DNA from: Corynespora cassiicola
Taxonomy: Eukaryota; Ascomycota; Dothideomycetes; Pleosporales; Corynesporascaceae
NCBI GenBank assembly: GCA_022059125.1
Contig: JAEUWY010000015.1
Coordinates: 1,736,001 to 1,800,000 of the forward strand
Direction of reading: 5' to 3'
DNA length: 64,000 nucleotides
Positions 10,957 to 27,013 of the stretch are shown here, piece after piece; the first letter of the stretch is position 1; every line of letters begins with the position of its first letter. Position numbers and translations under genes: made by a program. The notes beneath the pieces are model-generated. The model did not search any database. It worked only from the letters and a program-made list of their open reading frames with translations, and was not told the DNA's origin.

Positions 10957-12311
10957 CTACCTCTTCGATGCGACTTCTTCCCACTGAACGCCGACCCATT
11001 CCTCCACGTAGCCAACATCTCCCTCAGGGACATCGCTGGGCTTGCAGTCCTTGCCGCACACGCCCAAGATGATGATTCCCCACTCCATGCCGTCAATGCT
11101 CAGCTCCTCGCCCTCCAGCTCGGTAATGGCATGAGGCATCAGCTGCACCTCCAAGACTCTGTCCGCGCCGCAATTTTGACAACGTGGCATGCCTGCGCCG
11201 CCACGGGACCCAGTCGTCGTGACCTTTGCATTCGATGACGAGCCGTTTTCCGAGTGTGCAGCCAGTAGCTTCCCCACTGCGTCATTGTCACTGTAGAGCA
11301 GCGGCTTGCCCTTGTACTCGTATCGTAGGACCTGCTCTGGGTTTTGTCCCACCCGGTCCGCGAACTTTTGGAATGTCTTGTCGAGTGTGCTCTCGAACAC
11401 CTCCTTGTCTTCTTTGCCTCCACTTGCACTGCCTTCCGCATCTACGTCCATGCGTGCATTGGCCGGTATTTCGGGCGCGGAGGGGTTATCGAGTGTTTCG
11501 AATTCCGCGTCGAGGTGGAAGTATGGATATGGGGAGGGAAAAGCAGACTCGGCAGGCCACGGTTCATGCGGGCGCGGAGACTGGGTCGCGACCGGCGGTG
11601 ACGAGACGCGGACTTTGTCTGCAAAGGTCTCGGGGAGGGTCGTGGCCGCTTCTTCCTTGCTCTCCTCTGATGTAACCTGGACCGCGGGTGTCGATGCGGC
11701 GAAGGGATTTGCGTTTGATGACGAAGAGAAGGGATTCGCGGGTGATTTGCTGGTTGAGCCCGAGGAAAATGGGTTTGAGAATGGGTTGGCGGGCGCCGCT
11801 GTGGCATCGTCCCCCTTCTTCACGCCAAACAGTGACTCTCCAATCTGCGGCCGGGGCTTGTCCTCCTGCTTGACATCCTTTTGATCCACCTTCTTCGCCG
11901 GCGCTTTGCTGCCCGCTCCCTTGGCGATGCGCACTCCTCGAATGCCTCGCACGCTTCCCTCCTTTCGCCTGCACGTCTTGCGCTTGCAGCTCCAGATGTA
12001 TAGTCGGCGCTCGTGGCCGGGGAAATGCTCAGGTAGGTCGCCGTTGAGTTCGAGGAGTAGGGCAAGGTAGTCATTGCAGACTTTGCACTTGGCCAGAGAG
12101 CCAGAGGGAGCCGTCTTGTCGTCTATCCACGTCTGATCGGGTCGGTCAGCATGCTGGCACAGGCGGTTCCATACGGGTAAAAGCGCACTGGAGTGCCTCC
12201 CAGGTGAGAAACGTTGTCTCCGGAAGGCTCTTTGGCGGCATAGCCGAGGAGGACATTGGTCTCGGTGTAGTCCTCGCCCTCGTCGGAGGAATCGCTGTCG
12301 TATGGCGGCAT
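10957..12311 (-). CDS. TSR4: 20S rRNA accumulation protein 4 homologue (PDCD2 C-terminal domain)
   Basis: Two exons (intron 12133..12188, GTGCGC...ATCAG) give 432 residues. The N-terminus has the family hallmark NVLLGYAAKEP...SHLGGTP joined by the splice to TWIDDKTAPSG. Next come a CKVCN...YIWSCKRKTCRRKEGS zinc-binding block, a long low-complexity linker rich in NPF repeats (NPFSNPFSS, ANPFSSSS, NPFAAS), and the C-terminal PDCD2_C domain with CQNCGADRVLEVQLMP and MEWGIIILGVCGKDC. In yeast the family acts as a dedicated chaperone of ribosomal protein uS5 (Rps2) in 40S biogenesis. The ATG at 12311 directly precedes the conserved acidic start. It is divergent from eIF3k across 220 bp, a plausible shared promoter for two translation-related genes. 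Confidence 0.92.
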
Positions 12312-12531
12312 CGTGTGCAAAGCAAGCTGCAGAACAAGTGAGGCTCTGCCGGCCGTGGCATTCCCCTCCAGATGTTTTTGGCGGGGTCGAGAAATTTTGG
12401 AGTGGCTGGTGCTGTGGCGCAGGCCGCCATTGTGGCTAGCCGTTTGGCTTACGTAATTTTGGGCATCGCACGCAAAATGGGCGCCCGCACTGCAACACCA
12501 AAGAAACCGTCGCACATCCACATCAATCACC
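12312..12531. promoter_or_regulatory. Short divergent promoter (TSR4 / eIF3k)
   Basis: Only 220 bp separate the two start codons, so the transcripts must start within a common nucleosome-free region. Both products serve ribosome assembly or translation, which makes co-regulation likely (inference). Confidence 0.6.
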
Positions 12532-13525
12532 ATGGGCGCCCCCTTCGACCTCGCGCCGGAACGGCCCGAGCACATCGACGTGATTCTCAATGGCCTCGAC
12601 CGCTACAATCCTGAGACCACCGGCGTCTTCCAGGACTATGTCATGCAGCAGTGCGAGAGCCAGACGTACGACTGCTACGCCAACCTCGCCCTCCTGAAGC
12701 TGTACGTATACCCCTTTGCCTGCCCTCTTCCTGCACTGGTGTACCATGATGAATTACGTACCACAACGTTTCCTATTACCCGAGGGACCGGAGCTTGAAT
12801 CCCTCCGCCCGTTGAAGTTTCATTATTAGCTCTATCTGAAAGCACTGTCAACCCTCTCTTTCCAGCGCCCGCTTTGCCCCATGACTCTTACTGACGACGA
12901 ATCCCCAGCTACCAGTTCAACCCTCACCTGGCTCGTGACGAGACCATCACCAACATCCTCGTCAAGGCCTTGACCGTCTTCCCCAGCCCCGACTTTTCTC
13001 TCGGCCTCTCGCTTCTGCCCCCCCACGTCCTTGCTCCCCTCTCCACCTCGTCACAGGCCCCCGCTGCCGGAGATGCGCCCCTGTCCGAAGCTGTCCAGAA
13101 GCTCAACATACTGAAGAACTTGATTGAGAGCGCTGACTACGCCGCCTTCTGGAGCACCCTCGACTCGGACGACCTGTACGCCGACCTGGTTGCCGATGTC
13201 TCCGGCTTCGAGGACCTCATGCGCGTGCGCATCGCTGCCACCGTCAGCCAGGCTGTCCGGGAGGTTGAGCGCAGCATCTTGGAGTCGTGGTTGAACCAGG
13301 AGGACAAGGAGTTTGAGCACTTTGTCGGCACTGTGGGATGGACCATCGACGGCTCCAAGGTCAAAATCCCCATCAACAAGGACAACGAGGCCAAGGGCAC
13401 TGTCGTCCGGGAGAACGTCAAGTTTGACCGTAAGTGGAGCCGCTGCCCCTGTAAGCGAAAGCACACGCTGACATGCAACAGAATTTTCAAGAGTGGTCAA
13501 GAGGGCTTATGAGCAGCCTGCATGA
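12532..13525 (+). CDS. eif3k: Eukaryotic translation initiation factor 3 subunit K
   Basis: Three exons; introns 12702..12908 (207 bp, long for this window) and 13430..13481 give 244 residues, close to the family length. Recognised by the N-terminal [15 protein letters not shown] block, the [12 protein letters not shown] helix spanning the first splice site, the PCI/winged-helix part with [26 protein letters not shown], and the C-terminal [17 protein letters not shown]. eIF3k is a non-core subunit of cytosolic eIF3 that binds the 40S subunit. The last exon supplies only 14 codons after QF; the splice C|AA restores Gln. The ATG at 12532 follows CAATCACC and is the only plausible start. Confidence 0.93.
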
Positions 13526-14605
13526 GGTACATGAAGCAAGACGAGACGGGAACACGGCATTTACGTACCCACGGAAAAGGTTGGGAACGGCGTTTGGAGA
13601 GGCTCTGGCAACTGCATAGCGGGCGCGCACATGGCGCGCCAAAAACTTTTCTGAGCAATGACAGCTGAATCCACGAGATTCACGTTATACCCCTTCAGTT
13701 CAACTGCATCTCAGACTGTGTCAGGAGCCTTGCGACGCTGATTCGCGGATTCGACCTGTTGAACTAAGGGAGGGTTGGACGTTCCCGCTTGGACATGGTT
13801 CGCACGAATTGCATGTACTTGTTCACTTCTTAGCGACCAAGCGCCACAGATTGTCCTACACTATCTAGGGCACCATCAATCTATAGCCCCGCATGTCGCC
13901 CTTGATCTCCAACGTCTCAGCATCACGTCCAGGTCAAGTAGATGAATCAATTTGAAAATCCAAGAACTGCCCGGCAAGCGTCCCGTAAACGCAGGGGCTG
14001 TCGATAGCCGAGTCCCATTCTATTCGATGCCGCAACTATGTTTTTGACATGTGCCATGTGCCAAACAAGCTACCCCAGGCCGACGGGCAATTAACACCCG
14101 AAACGCCCCCGCATCGCCATATTGACCTTAAATCCCGCTGCCCAGGTTATGCCGCGGGAGGCTCTTTTTGTTCGTCAACATACAGTCAAGCTATTGCTGC
14201 GACTTGGGTTCCGTTCCAACTACCCGTTTCTGATCTTGGCCCGACCTCGTTGAGCTCATTCGAACAAGATCATCGTGCTCCTGCCGCTAGCAGAGCACCC
14301 TGCCCGCCATTCTGTCGATTTTCTTGGTACTCATTCTGCCCATTCCTCATTTGCCGTCCTCCGCTTTAGACCTTCTTGAATAAGACACCAGACTTCCAAG
14401 GCGCTACTATTAAAAAGATCAAAGGAAAGCATTGGCAAGTTCAGGGTGGTAACCCTGTTTAATCTAGAAGAAGTCGGATCGAGGAGGAAGGTGCCAGGCA
14501 TGATGCAATGGATTGTCGAGCGTTATCTCCAGCGCCGGTACTTAAGGTCCGGTGCTTGCAAAATACACATATGCCTTGTATTCGGGTATCTTCAAGCAGC
14601 CCGCC
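13526..14605. other. Intergenic region upstream of the PQQ-type dehydrogenase gene
   Basis: About 1.1 kb with no domain-bearing frame. It lies between two plus-strand genes, so it holds the eIF3k 3' end and the promoter of the downstream secreted dehydrogenase. Confidence 0.5.
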
Positions 14606-16049
14606 ATGGTCGGATTCACCAGCGCTCTACTTGCGGCCTCGGCCTTGATCCCGCGAGTATCCTCACAAAGTTGTGCCAGCGTCGATCCGGCATTTCCAGC
14701 CACTTTTGCTGAAGGTTATTCCGGCAAGGTGCTCATCAACGGTTTGGGGCAGCCTCGAGGGCTCATCTTCGATAACCAGGGCAACATCCTCACCACGGAG
14801 CAGGCCGGTTACGGCGTAAGGTATATCCAAATCACCGATAATGGAGGACTGGACGTATGCGTCGCATCTAGCAAGCAGCTGATTGCCGACAATTCAATCA
14901 ACCATGGCATTGCTCTTACTCCGGATGGCACAAAGCTCTACGTGTCCTCTGCCAACAATGTCTGGTCATGGGACTACGATGGCACGACTGGGACAGTATC
15001 CAACAGGAAAGAAGTCATCCGGGGTATGACACAGAGCGGCTTCCACCTTTCCCGCACTCTGTTGATCCCAAAGTCGAACCCGGACATCCTCCTTGTTCAG
15101 CGCGGCTCGCAGGACAACATCGACAACGAGGCCGGCCAGATCGAGACCGCCCGCAGTCAAATCCGCTCTTTCAACCGCGCAGCCATCGATTCTGCATCTG
15201 TAGAATATTCTAGCGGCGATGTCTTCGCATGGGGCCTACGCAACACCGTAGGCGTGGGCGAAGACCCAACTGGCGGCATCGTAAGCTACCCTCCATGCTG
15301 CAATGAATGAGAAGAACTTTCCAAGCTAAATCTCATACCAGTGGACCGTAGACAATGGTATGGACAACATGCTCCGCGACGAAGTCGACATCCACAACAC
15401 CAACCCCTGTGAGGAACTCAACTACCACGGCCCCGCGAATGATACCTCCACTCCCTACTACGGCGCACACTACGGATACCCAGAATGCCATGCTGTATGG
15501 GACCCCACCATCCTCCCCGCACCCCTCGATTCGCAGTTCCAAGTCGGCGATCCGATCGTGCATGGTAGCCCCGGCGGCGAGAATACAGACGCGCGGTGCA
15601 GTGAGGAGAGGCAGAGGCCCAAGCTTTGCTTTCCAAGCCATACGGCGCCGCTTGGGGTGGACTTCAATGGAGAAGGAACGAAGGCGTGGATCGCGTTTCA
15701 TGGGAGCTGGAATCGAAGTCCGCCAGATGGGTATCGTGTGTCCGAGGTGAGTCTTTTTTTTTTTCCTTCTCTTTTCAAGTTTCGCCTCGCTGTCCCTATC
15801 ACTGTAGCCGGAATGCACAAACTAATGTGAGCGAAGATCGATTTTGATCCTTCCACTCTCGAGCCTGTGCACCCGCCTAATAGCACCACGGCCGCCAAGA
15901 ATATCATGTACAATGCGGACAATGCTGCGTGTCCGAATGGATGCTTTAGGCCTGTGAATCTGGTCTATCGGGAGGGAGAGGATGGTGCAGGGAGGCTGTT
16001 TGTTACTAGTGACTCTACGGGAGAGGTGTGGGTTGTCGCGGGGGTATAG
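14606..16049 (+). CDS. Secreted PQQ-dependent sugar dehydrogenase-like protein (glucose/sorbosone dehydrogenase, AA12-like)
   Basis: Three exons; introns 15281..15341 and 15747..15836 give 430 residues. A signal peptide covers about the first 20 residues, starting at the ATG at 14606 (context CCGCC); a Met 18 codons earlier in the same frame would bury it. Beta-propeller features include GLGQPRGLIFDNQGNILTTEQ near the N-terminus, NHGIALTPDGTKLYVSS, the FAWGLRNTVGVGEDPTGGIW segment crossing intron 1, APLGVDFNGEGTKAWIAFHGSWNR, and GRLFVTSDSTGEVWVV at the end. Family members oxidise pyranoses or sorbosone with PQQ and can feed electrons to LPMOs. No C-terminal CBM1 or cytochrome domain is present. 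Linkage to the AA9 LPMO at 54 kb is too distant to mean an operational unit. Confidence 0.88.
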
Positions 16050-16329
16050 GGAGCATCAAACGGATGATTGGGATTCCCAGAAATGGGCAGAGGGATGTAT
16101 CTAGGGAAATCAGGTGAGAGGTGGTGCAGTGGCTGGATTCTAGGCATGTAGCAGGTGAAATTTAGGCGAGATTATGTCGAGGTCAACCATACTTAGTTCA
16201 AGTGTTTTTGTTTGTGCTGGCGGCGGCTATGGCGGCGGCGGCCGGAGAACACGAATGGAAACAAGAAAAGGACCGGATGTGAGTGGATGCCTATTTGAGA
16301 GGGATTGTTCGCTCATGGATTGATATACT

Positions 16330-18187
16330 CTACTGGGGAGGTCCGAAGATTACGTATTGAGCTTCATTTTCTAGCGGCTGGAGAATCTTCTCTTTCACCA
16401 TGTCACAATATTCGCGGTCCTGAAAGTTGGCATCTGGGTTAAGATATTCCTGCAAGCAGGTCAAAATTGCTTGGGAGAACCCGGCCGACAAGTTCCGACT
16501 TTCTGCCTTGTACCATCGACCTGCGGTCTGAAGGTCTAGCATGTCACGATGTACCTGGGAACTCCCCAGGTCTTCTATCTGGCGCATATCTTCTATAGCT
16601 CTTCCAAAGTTAATCTCCAGTAATAAGATTGCCAATGCCAAGAATTTTGAGCAATCGTTTGTTTTCGGTTCGTTTCTGCTTTCATGACCTATGCATCTTA
16701 GCCATATATATGTTCAACTTCGTCATACCCTTACGCACCCATTGAGAATTTTCTCATAACATAAGGGTATCTGATGTCGTAGTCTGAGTTTCGATGGGTA
16801 CATGCTCGCAGGAATGCAATATTCTTCTTGCTCAGATTATGATCAAGCCATGGAGTAGGACTGAGTTGGAATACTGAAGCAATCAGGGTTATAGCCAAAC
16901 AATAAAACTCTTCTAGACATGGTCTGGACTTTAACTTGGGCAATATATCCTCCAGGGTACCGTAGAAATAGTTATATTGTTCGACTTGATTGTCCGACGA
17001 GTATACCCTCAAGTTGCCTCGCTCGTCTACGCAAAATCCAGCGTACAGGTGCAATGGGTTCTGTATGTATGTGCATAAATTAGGAGTCGTTGGTAAAAGT
17101 GATGGTGTTTCGTAAGGAGGAAGCTCGGTACAAGATATATCGATCTTGACCGTAGTGTTGCTAATGAGCCGTCAGGAATATTTTGAAGCATACCTAGTTA
17201 TAAAAGCATAATTATGAAACAAGATGTTACCTTGAAATCAAATCCTCAGTAACGCGAAGTTCAGTATGAAAATGTTGTGTTTGCGGGCAGCAGCCACCAC
17301 CAATGCTGACCTTGAAACACGTTGGCTCGGATGCCAAGTCGAAGATTGAGGCTCGGTGTGCGTATCTTTTCGGTCTATTCCTTGGCCGCTTTAGGCGCTG
17401 CTCCATGAGAAGAAATGTGGGGTGCTCTGGCTCCTTCTTGCACCAGCTCTGGAGAAGAGTGGCATATATCTTTGATGCATTACTCTGAATGGCATCCAGC
17501 GAGCCAATAAATCTCAACTTGGCGCGACGTGTTACTGTTTCATCTGTTTCTTTTTCTGCCCGCCCAATCCACGTATCGATTCTCGAGGTACACTTTTCGA
17601 GTCTCTCGAGACTGGTTTTGACCCCCTTCTTGTTCATAGTAAATTGTAGCCTTTTTGCGAATGCGAAATTTTCCCGGACAGACCATGTTTTTGCAACAGG
17701 AGGATTGTCGATTACGATTCTTCTCAAATCGATAGTACCCTTAGAATATCATCCATTAGCTCCGACTCAGTATCAGCTGATTGGCGAGTTCCTATACCTG
17801 CTGAGAACTATGTATACTCAGATGCTGCGCAATGATGCCGAGGATCTCTGTGATTTCTTGTATTGCCAGTATAAAGGGATCATAAGTCACCCCAAGCATA
17901 CTGCGAAGTTCATCAGCCAGTGGACCGCATATCCATTTCTCGTTGAGAGGATCTTCTAGCATGACTGTAATGTCATCCATGTCAGCTATCTGCCGGAGTA
18001 GTATATTCACGGCCTGATCGAATGATGCTCTGAGTGTATAAAGCTCTTGAATAAGCTTCTTTCGATGCTTTCTCCATGCGAAAAAGGCCCTCGTAGGCTG
18101 TGTTATATCCTCGTAATGCTCTAACGCGGCGATGAGAAGAGGAAGTGATCCGAGAACCAAACCTGCCGTTTCTATGCCAGTCGCCAT
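16330..18187 (-). CDS. DUF7580 domain protein (fungal, kinase-like C-terminal part)
   Basis: Four exons; introns 17740..17797, 17161..17230 and 16689..16738 give 559 residues. The N-terminus, GIETAGLVLGSLPLLIAALEHY, is the hallmark of a large fungal family with a helical N-terminal region. The middle contains a VKIDISC...YETPSLLPTTPNLCTYIQ segment typical of DUF7580. The C-terminal part has SPTPWLDHNLSKKNIAFL, RYPYVMRKF and ALAILLLEINFGRAIE, which resemble the catalytic-loop region and helix F of a protein kinase but lack catalytic residues. Function is unknown; such proteins are often multi-copy and accessory. The ATG at 18187 begins the conserved start. It is head-to-head with the C2H2/pseudokinase gene (459 bp between start codons). 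Confidence 0.8.
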
Positions 18188-18646
18188 GTTCAAAGAAGGC
18201 TATCACATAACTCGAGAAGAAAAACTCGGAAAGTTGAGCCAAGGTAAGCTCGTAAGCAAAGCGGGGTCATGTCCAACGGTGTTGTTCAGCGCGACCGGGC
18301 GGCTAGACATGGTGGCCTGTGCGCTGAGCATTCAACCCTAGAATCAGACTCCGTCTTGCGCTGCAAAAGATGAAGAATAGACTGATAATATTGGATTTGC
18401 TCCTATTTCTTGTTAGACGCTATGTTGTATGTCTCGGAAATGTTTCTGGCCGCGGCGCGGATCTTCTAAGATAGAACACTTCAGCCTTGGCCTTGGATTA
18501 TGTTATCTAATCTTCCGCCCGCTTTCAACACGCTCGGCCAACCTGAGCAAGCCTTGTTAGAGCTTCCATCATATTCTTGAGATTGTTTTCTTCAGATCAA
18601 CACTAGTACAACCATTCTTGTATCGCCATCGCGATTTCTTTGCGAC
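18188..18646. promoter_or_regulatory. Divergent promoter of the DUF7580 / C2H2-pseudokinase pair
   Basis: The 459 bp gap must hold promoters for both genes. No unambiguous TATA box or palindromic operator was seen. Confidence 0.5.
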
Positions 18647-21600
18647 ATGCAACACCAAGCAGATGTCAGAGCGCTGTGTTATGAGTGTATGAGCTGTTTT
18701 TCTCAGCTGATTCGGTCTCTCGATGGCCAACAAGAAGAAACGCAGGATGTTGTTTCTTCGGCTCAGATTGAAAATGAATTTTCACGTTTCAAGATTTGGT
18801 GCGGCAACTTAGGGGCCTTGCAGAAGGGACGAAGCTCCCTAGAGGTTAGGCTAAGAGCCTCTACCGTAGTCCGCGAAACCGTGCTCAAGTTTTTGGACCA
18901 GCTAAACCAAGCTTTTAAACAGAGTATGTTTAATCTCAGTCTGAGGACTGAAGGAAATGCTTACGATAGTTTAGGCCTGGAAATTGCTGCGGGATTGCGC
19001 CTGCCAATCGAGAGACAGTGGCAAGGGCAGCAGAAGTCGACGGAAGACGATGATGTAGCGATTCAACTTGGTAATGATGGTGTTCCACAAGAAGAAGATG
19101 ATACAGGCTCTAGTGATGGCGAGTTCAATGAGTCTCGAGAAGTGTACGCTGAGATTGTGGATACCATAACCCATCTCTACCGTTTGTCGTTCAAAATCCG
19201 AAATTCTAACCAAAGATCTTTGCCAGGGAAAGCTTTGTCGATGAGGATACTGGACTCGGAAACCGGAATGGACATTTTCTCTGCATTTGCGGCCTTTGAT
19301 CACCACCACGTTCAAGAATCCCTGAAGCAACTGCGAAACGGGTCAGAACTGTTGGATGCTAAGAAAGGCTATGAGCTCATCGGTGGATACAACAACTTCC
19401 TAGTTGAGCGATTGGCAAGAGCCATCACTAACAGGCGACGTTGCTTTGCATACTGGAAACGGCACTCTCTCAAACTTTCAACCCTGGGAAAGTCAGCACG
19501 ACTCGAAGGGCTATCCGTTGACATGACAGATAACTATGGGACCAACAGAAATCAAAAACTGGGGGAGAAAACCGGTGGTAATCTACTGGAGCATACAATT
19601 CTCCAGAGAATGAAGCAGGGGATAAAACAAGGCCCCGGTACTGTCATGTCAGGAACGCAAATGTCAGGCACAGAGGTGTCTCGATACAATAAGAGCCTGG
19701 AGGAGATGTTTGATACACAGACTGTGATATCATTTGCCACCACCGCAAGGGACGAAAAGGGAAATATGGCGGATCTCCCCTCTCCTCCTGCATTCCGGGG
19801 TGAAGAATTTGTATGCCCATACTGTTCGGTTTTGTGTCCAGCGCGACAAGGGCAATCTGAAGAGTGGAGGTAAGTAAGCAGAGACATCTTTTGCGTGCGG
19901 GGGAATTGATGTTATTTTGCAGGGCACATATTCTACAAGATCTCCAGCCTTACGTATGCACATACCCAGAATGTCCCGAGGGAGATTTTTTATATACAAG
20001 CCGAAAGTCCTGGCTGGAAAATGAAAGACTATCACATCGAAGAATATGGCGCTGTTTTGATGCACAACACAAGGATCATATCTATGCCTCCGAGGAGAAT
20101 CTTCGTCTGCATTGGAACGAAGCTCACGCAGATCTTACTGAACATCATATAGAAGGTCTTTTGCGGTTGAATGTAACAACCATTGCTGATACAAGAGACT
20201 TTTGCCCTTTCTGCGCTACAGCTGGCCCGTTCAAACAAGGCCTTGGGAATCATATGGCGTTCCATCAAGAAAAGCTAGCAACGTTTGCCGTACCGCGAGA
20301 CATAGGTGGTCACGATGACGACGATTCTAAAAGCGTCCCACAAATTCGGTCTTCCCAAAATTCGGGATCAGTCTTATCGAATTCCGACGCGGATCGTAGC
20401 AAAACACTTAGCTATGGATCTGGAGAGAGTATACCATCCAGCCACAGTAATTCGTTCCGCGCTGCCAGTAAAGCTGAAGAGCTGTCATCCTCATTAGTGG
20501 ATGAGAATCTTCATAACGGGACTAGGCAATTTCTACCACTGAGTTCACTCGAGGATATTGACGAAGAATACATTAGAAGCTATGCGCAGTGGACGTCTGG
20601 AAAACGCAAGGTCCGCCTAACGCCCAGAGAGATAGCCGAACAGGGGAGAAAGATGTTTGCAATATTCCTCATGATTGGAAGGCCGGAGTACGTTTATTAC
20701 ATACGCCGGGATAGCTACAAAGACGAACATCTACCCCTCAGGCTACTGGACCCAGATGAAGGCATCCTCGTGTCCGCTAATGGTCAGAGAATGTGCTCGC
20801 TGCCAAGATCCAAAAGACATGAGGTTATCAGTGCTCTGCTTAGGCTTCAATGGGCATTCCTTGCGCCAACTATCATTACCGGGAGAGAACATATCAGAAT
20901 TGATAGCAGATGTCCACTGCCATTTGAAGATATAACACCGGTTGCCGGCGCAAACAGCCCAGTCTTCAAAGCCAAAATATCTTCAGGGTATGCACATAAA
21001 ATCAAGGTATGCTATGTGATTGCAACATCGTTGTCATTGTTGACTGACATCTCCAGGCGGCTGACCAATCGGACTTTGTGGCTGTGAAGGTAATCCAAAA
21101 GCCACCAACAGGGTCCTTGTATGACTCGCTCCCGCGATGGGCGCCATCACACGATCACATCATGCCGCTTCACTCTATTTATGATAGGAGGGATCACATC
21201 TGTCTCATATATCCCTGGGCTCATGAGGGTGATTTAAGCCAGATGTGGAGACAATCCCCTGACAATTTTGCCTCTCTCGACATCAACGTTTGGTCCTTGA
21301 AGCAAATGCGGGGTATCGTTGAAGCTTTAATGGCGCTTCACTTCCGTTACGAGCATGGACCTGTTATAAAACCTGAAAGAATTATCTTAGCAGGAGCTGG
21401 CGCCGAAAGACGGCTAGTATTTCACGATGCGGAAGTATTCCAGGATACGGAGTTGCTCCATAAATGGAGGCCTAGGACATCTCACGATTATGAAAGAGCT
21501 AAAAGAGGCACTTTACCATCCTACACAGCACCTTGTACTATGGACAGTCGACACGTCGTCTGGTCTTTGGGATGCATATTCCTGGAACACATCATATGGC

Positions 21601-21989
21601 TCCTGCATGGCGAAGACGTTCAAGCATACACCCGTGCAATCGCTGAATGGTACAAGCCGTCATTCTATGTGAAGATAGAAAAGCTAGATCAGGACACTGA
21701 GATGTCTTCCGAAGCTCCCGAGGACTTGGATTCCATTATGCTACATCCTGTTGTATCGCACACCATTAATTCACTGAGGACTGATGCTCGGTGCACAGGA
21801 CCTACTGCATTGGGACACATCATCGACTTTATTCACGACCGAATTCTTGTAGATGATGTCAACCAAGTCTGCACCATTGTTGAATTTTCGAAAAGGCTTC
21901 AAACAATAATTCTCGATATACAAGATGATCGGTCTTATTTGATGAATGAGGTTTCATCTATCCCTGAAAGGTTAAACTTTCTCGTGTAA
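18647..21989 (+). CDS. C2H2 zinc-finger protein with C-terminal pseudokinase domain
   Basis: Three exons; introns 19870..19922 and 21007..21056 give 1079 residues. The N-terminal helical part has EDEFGRF-like phrasing (ENEFSRFKIWCGNLGAL) seen in fungal acuF-like C2H2 proteins. The zinc-finger part spans about residues 385-560, with CPYCSVLCP, YVCTYPEC, HWNEAH, FCPFC and GNHMAFHQEKLATFAVPR. A Ser-rich linker follows. From about residue 765 the sequence reads like a protein kinase: VAVK with Lys780, then HGPVIKPERIIL at 869-880 where the HRDxKxxN motif should be, HDAEV at 892-896 in place of DFG, and WSLGCIFLE. The catalytic-loop Asp and Asn are missing, so it is probably a pseudokinase. Cellular role unknown; nuclear or signalling scaffold is possible. 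It is transcribed away from the DUF7580 gene. Confidence 0.82.
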
Positions 21990-22780
21990 GAACTGGCGAT
22001 ATCAGGTGTCTGGAGTGCTTTGGTCTGCTGCAGTATCTTTCAGGTTATAATTTCGACAGTGCCTATTCAGATAGATCACTAAGAGCTCGTAACGTATGAT
22101 GATTTTCAAGCATGAAAGCTTCTGGGTTACTATTAGATGCTTCTCAGTGGCTTTTACTAGCCTCTACTGGCCTTTTGCTTTTTTGGCTCTATTCAGCTTA
22201 GTAGGTTACAACCTCTTCGTATGTATTTATTACAAGTTACATATCGGACGAGCCGCAGGTCCCTCGTGCACTTGACAATCGGGTTCTCGGGAACTCTGAG
22301 CCCTATATTGTGTTAAAAAAAAATCCATTCAAAAATCAGATTACAGGTTACATGCACGAAGATCAGTATAATGTTGTTCTAACTACTGAAGAGACCACAG
22401 ATTGGCCCCTCCAAGCGCAATGTAGCATCGAGCGTCTGGAATGCAAGAATCAAGTTCATCATAATATTTGGGGGTATACTATATCCAAGAAGTGAAAAAG
22501 GGTCATAGAAGGAATATATAAAAGTTGGAAAGAAGAAGACTGTCACCCAAATGTGCCCTCATGTCTCATCCTCGCCAGCGAGCGGAACAAGCTCATAGTC
22601 GCCCAGAGCCGTGGTTTCCTCCCGGATCTCGCTCCTGCCCCGGATGGCGGAGAGCCAAGACTTCCGCCCTCCCATCCAGGTTGCGAACCTCATCACCAGC
22701 CCTCTCCTCAAGACCACGACCCCGACAACCACTGCCGCGCTCAACCCCACCAACCCAGAGATCCAACCCGGGCCTTCATT
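21990..22780. other. Convergent intergenic region
   Basis: About 790 bp between the stop codons of the pseudokinase gene and the GH20 gene. It is AT-leaning in its middle, with no supported gene, and should contain both 3' untranslated regions. Confidence 0.5.
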
Positions 22781-27013
<4,233 letters not shown>

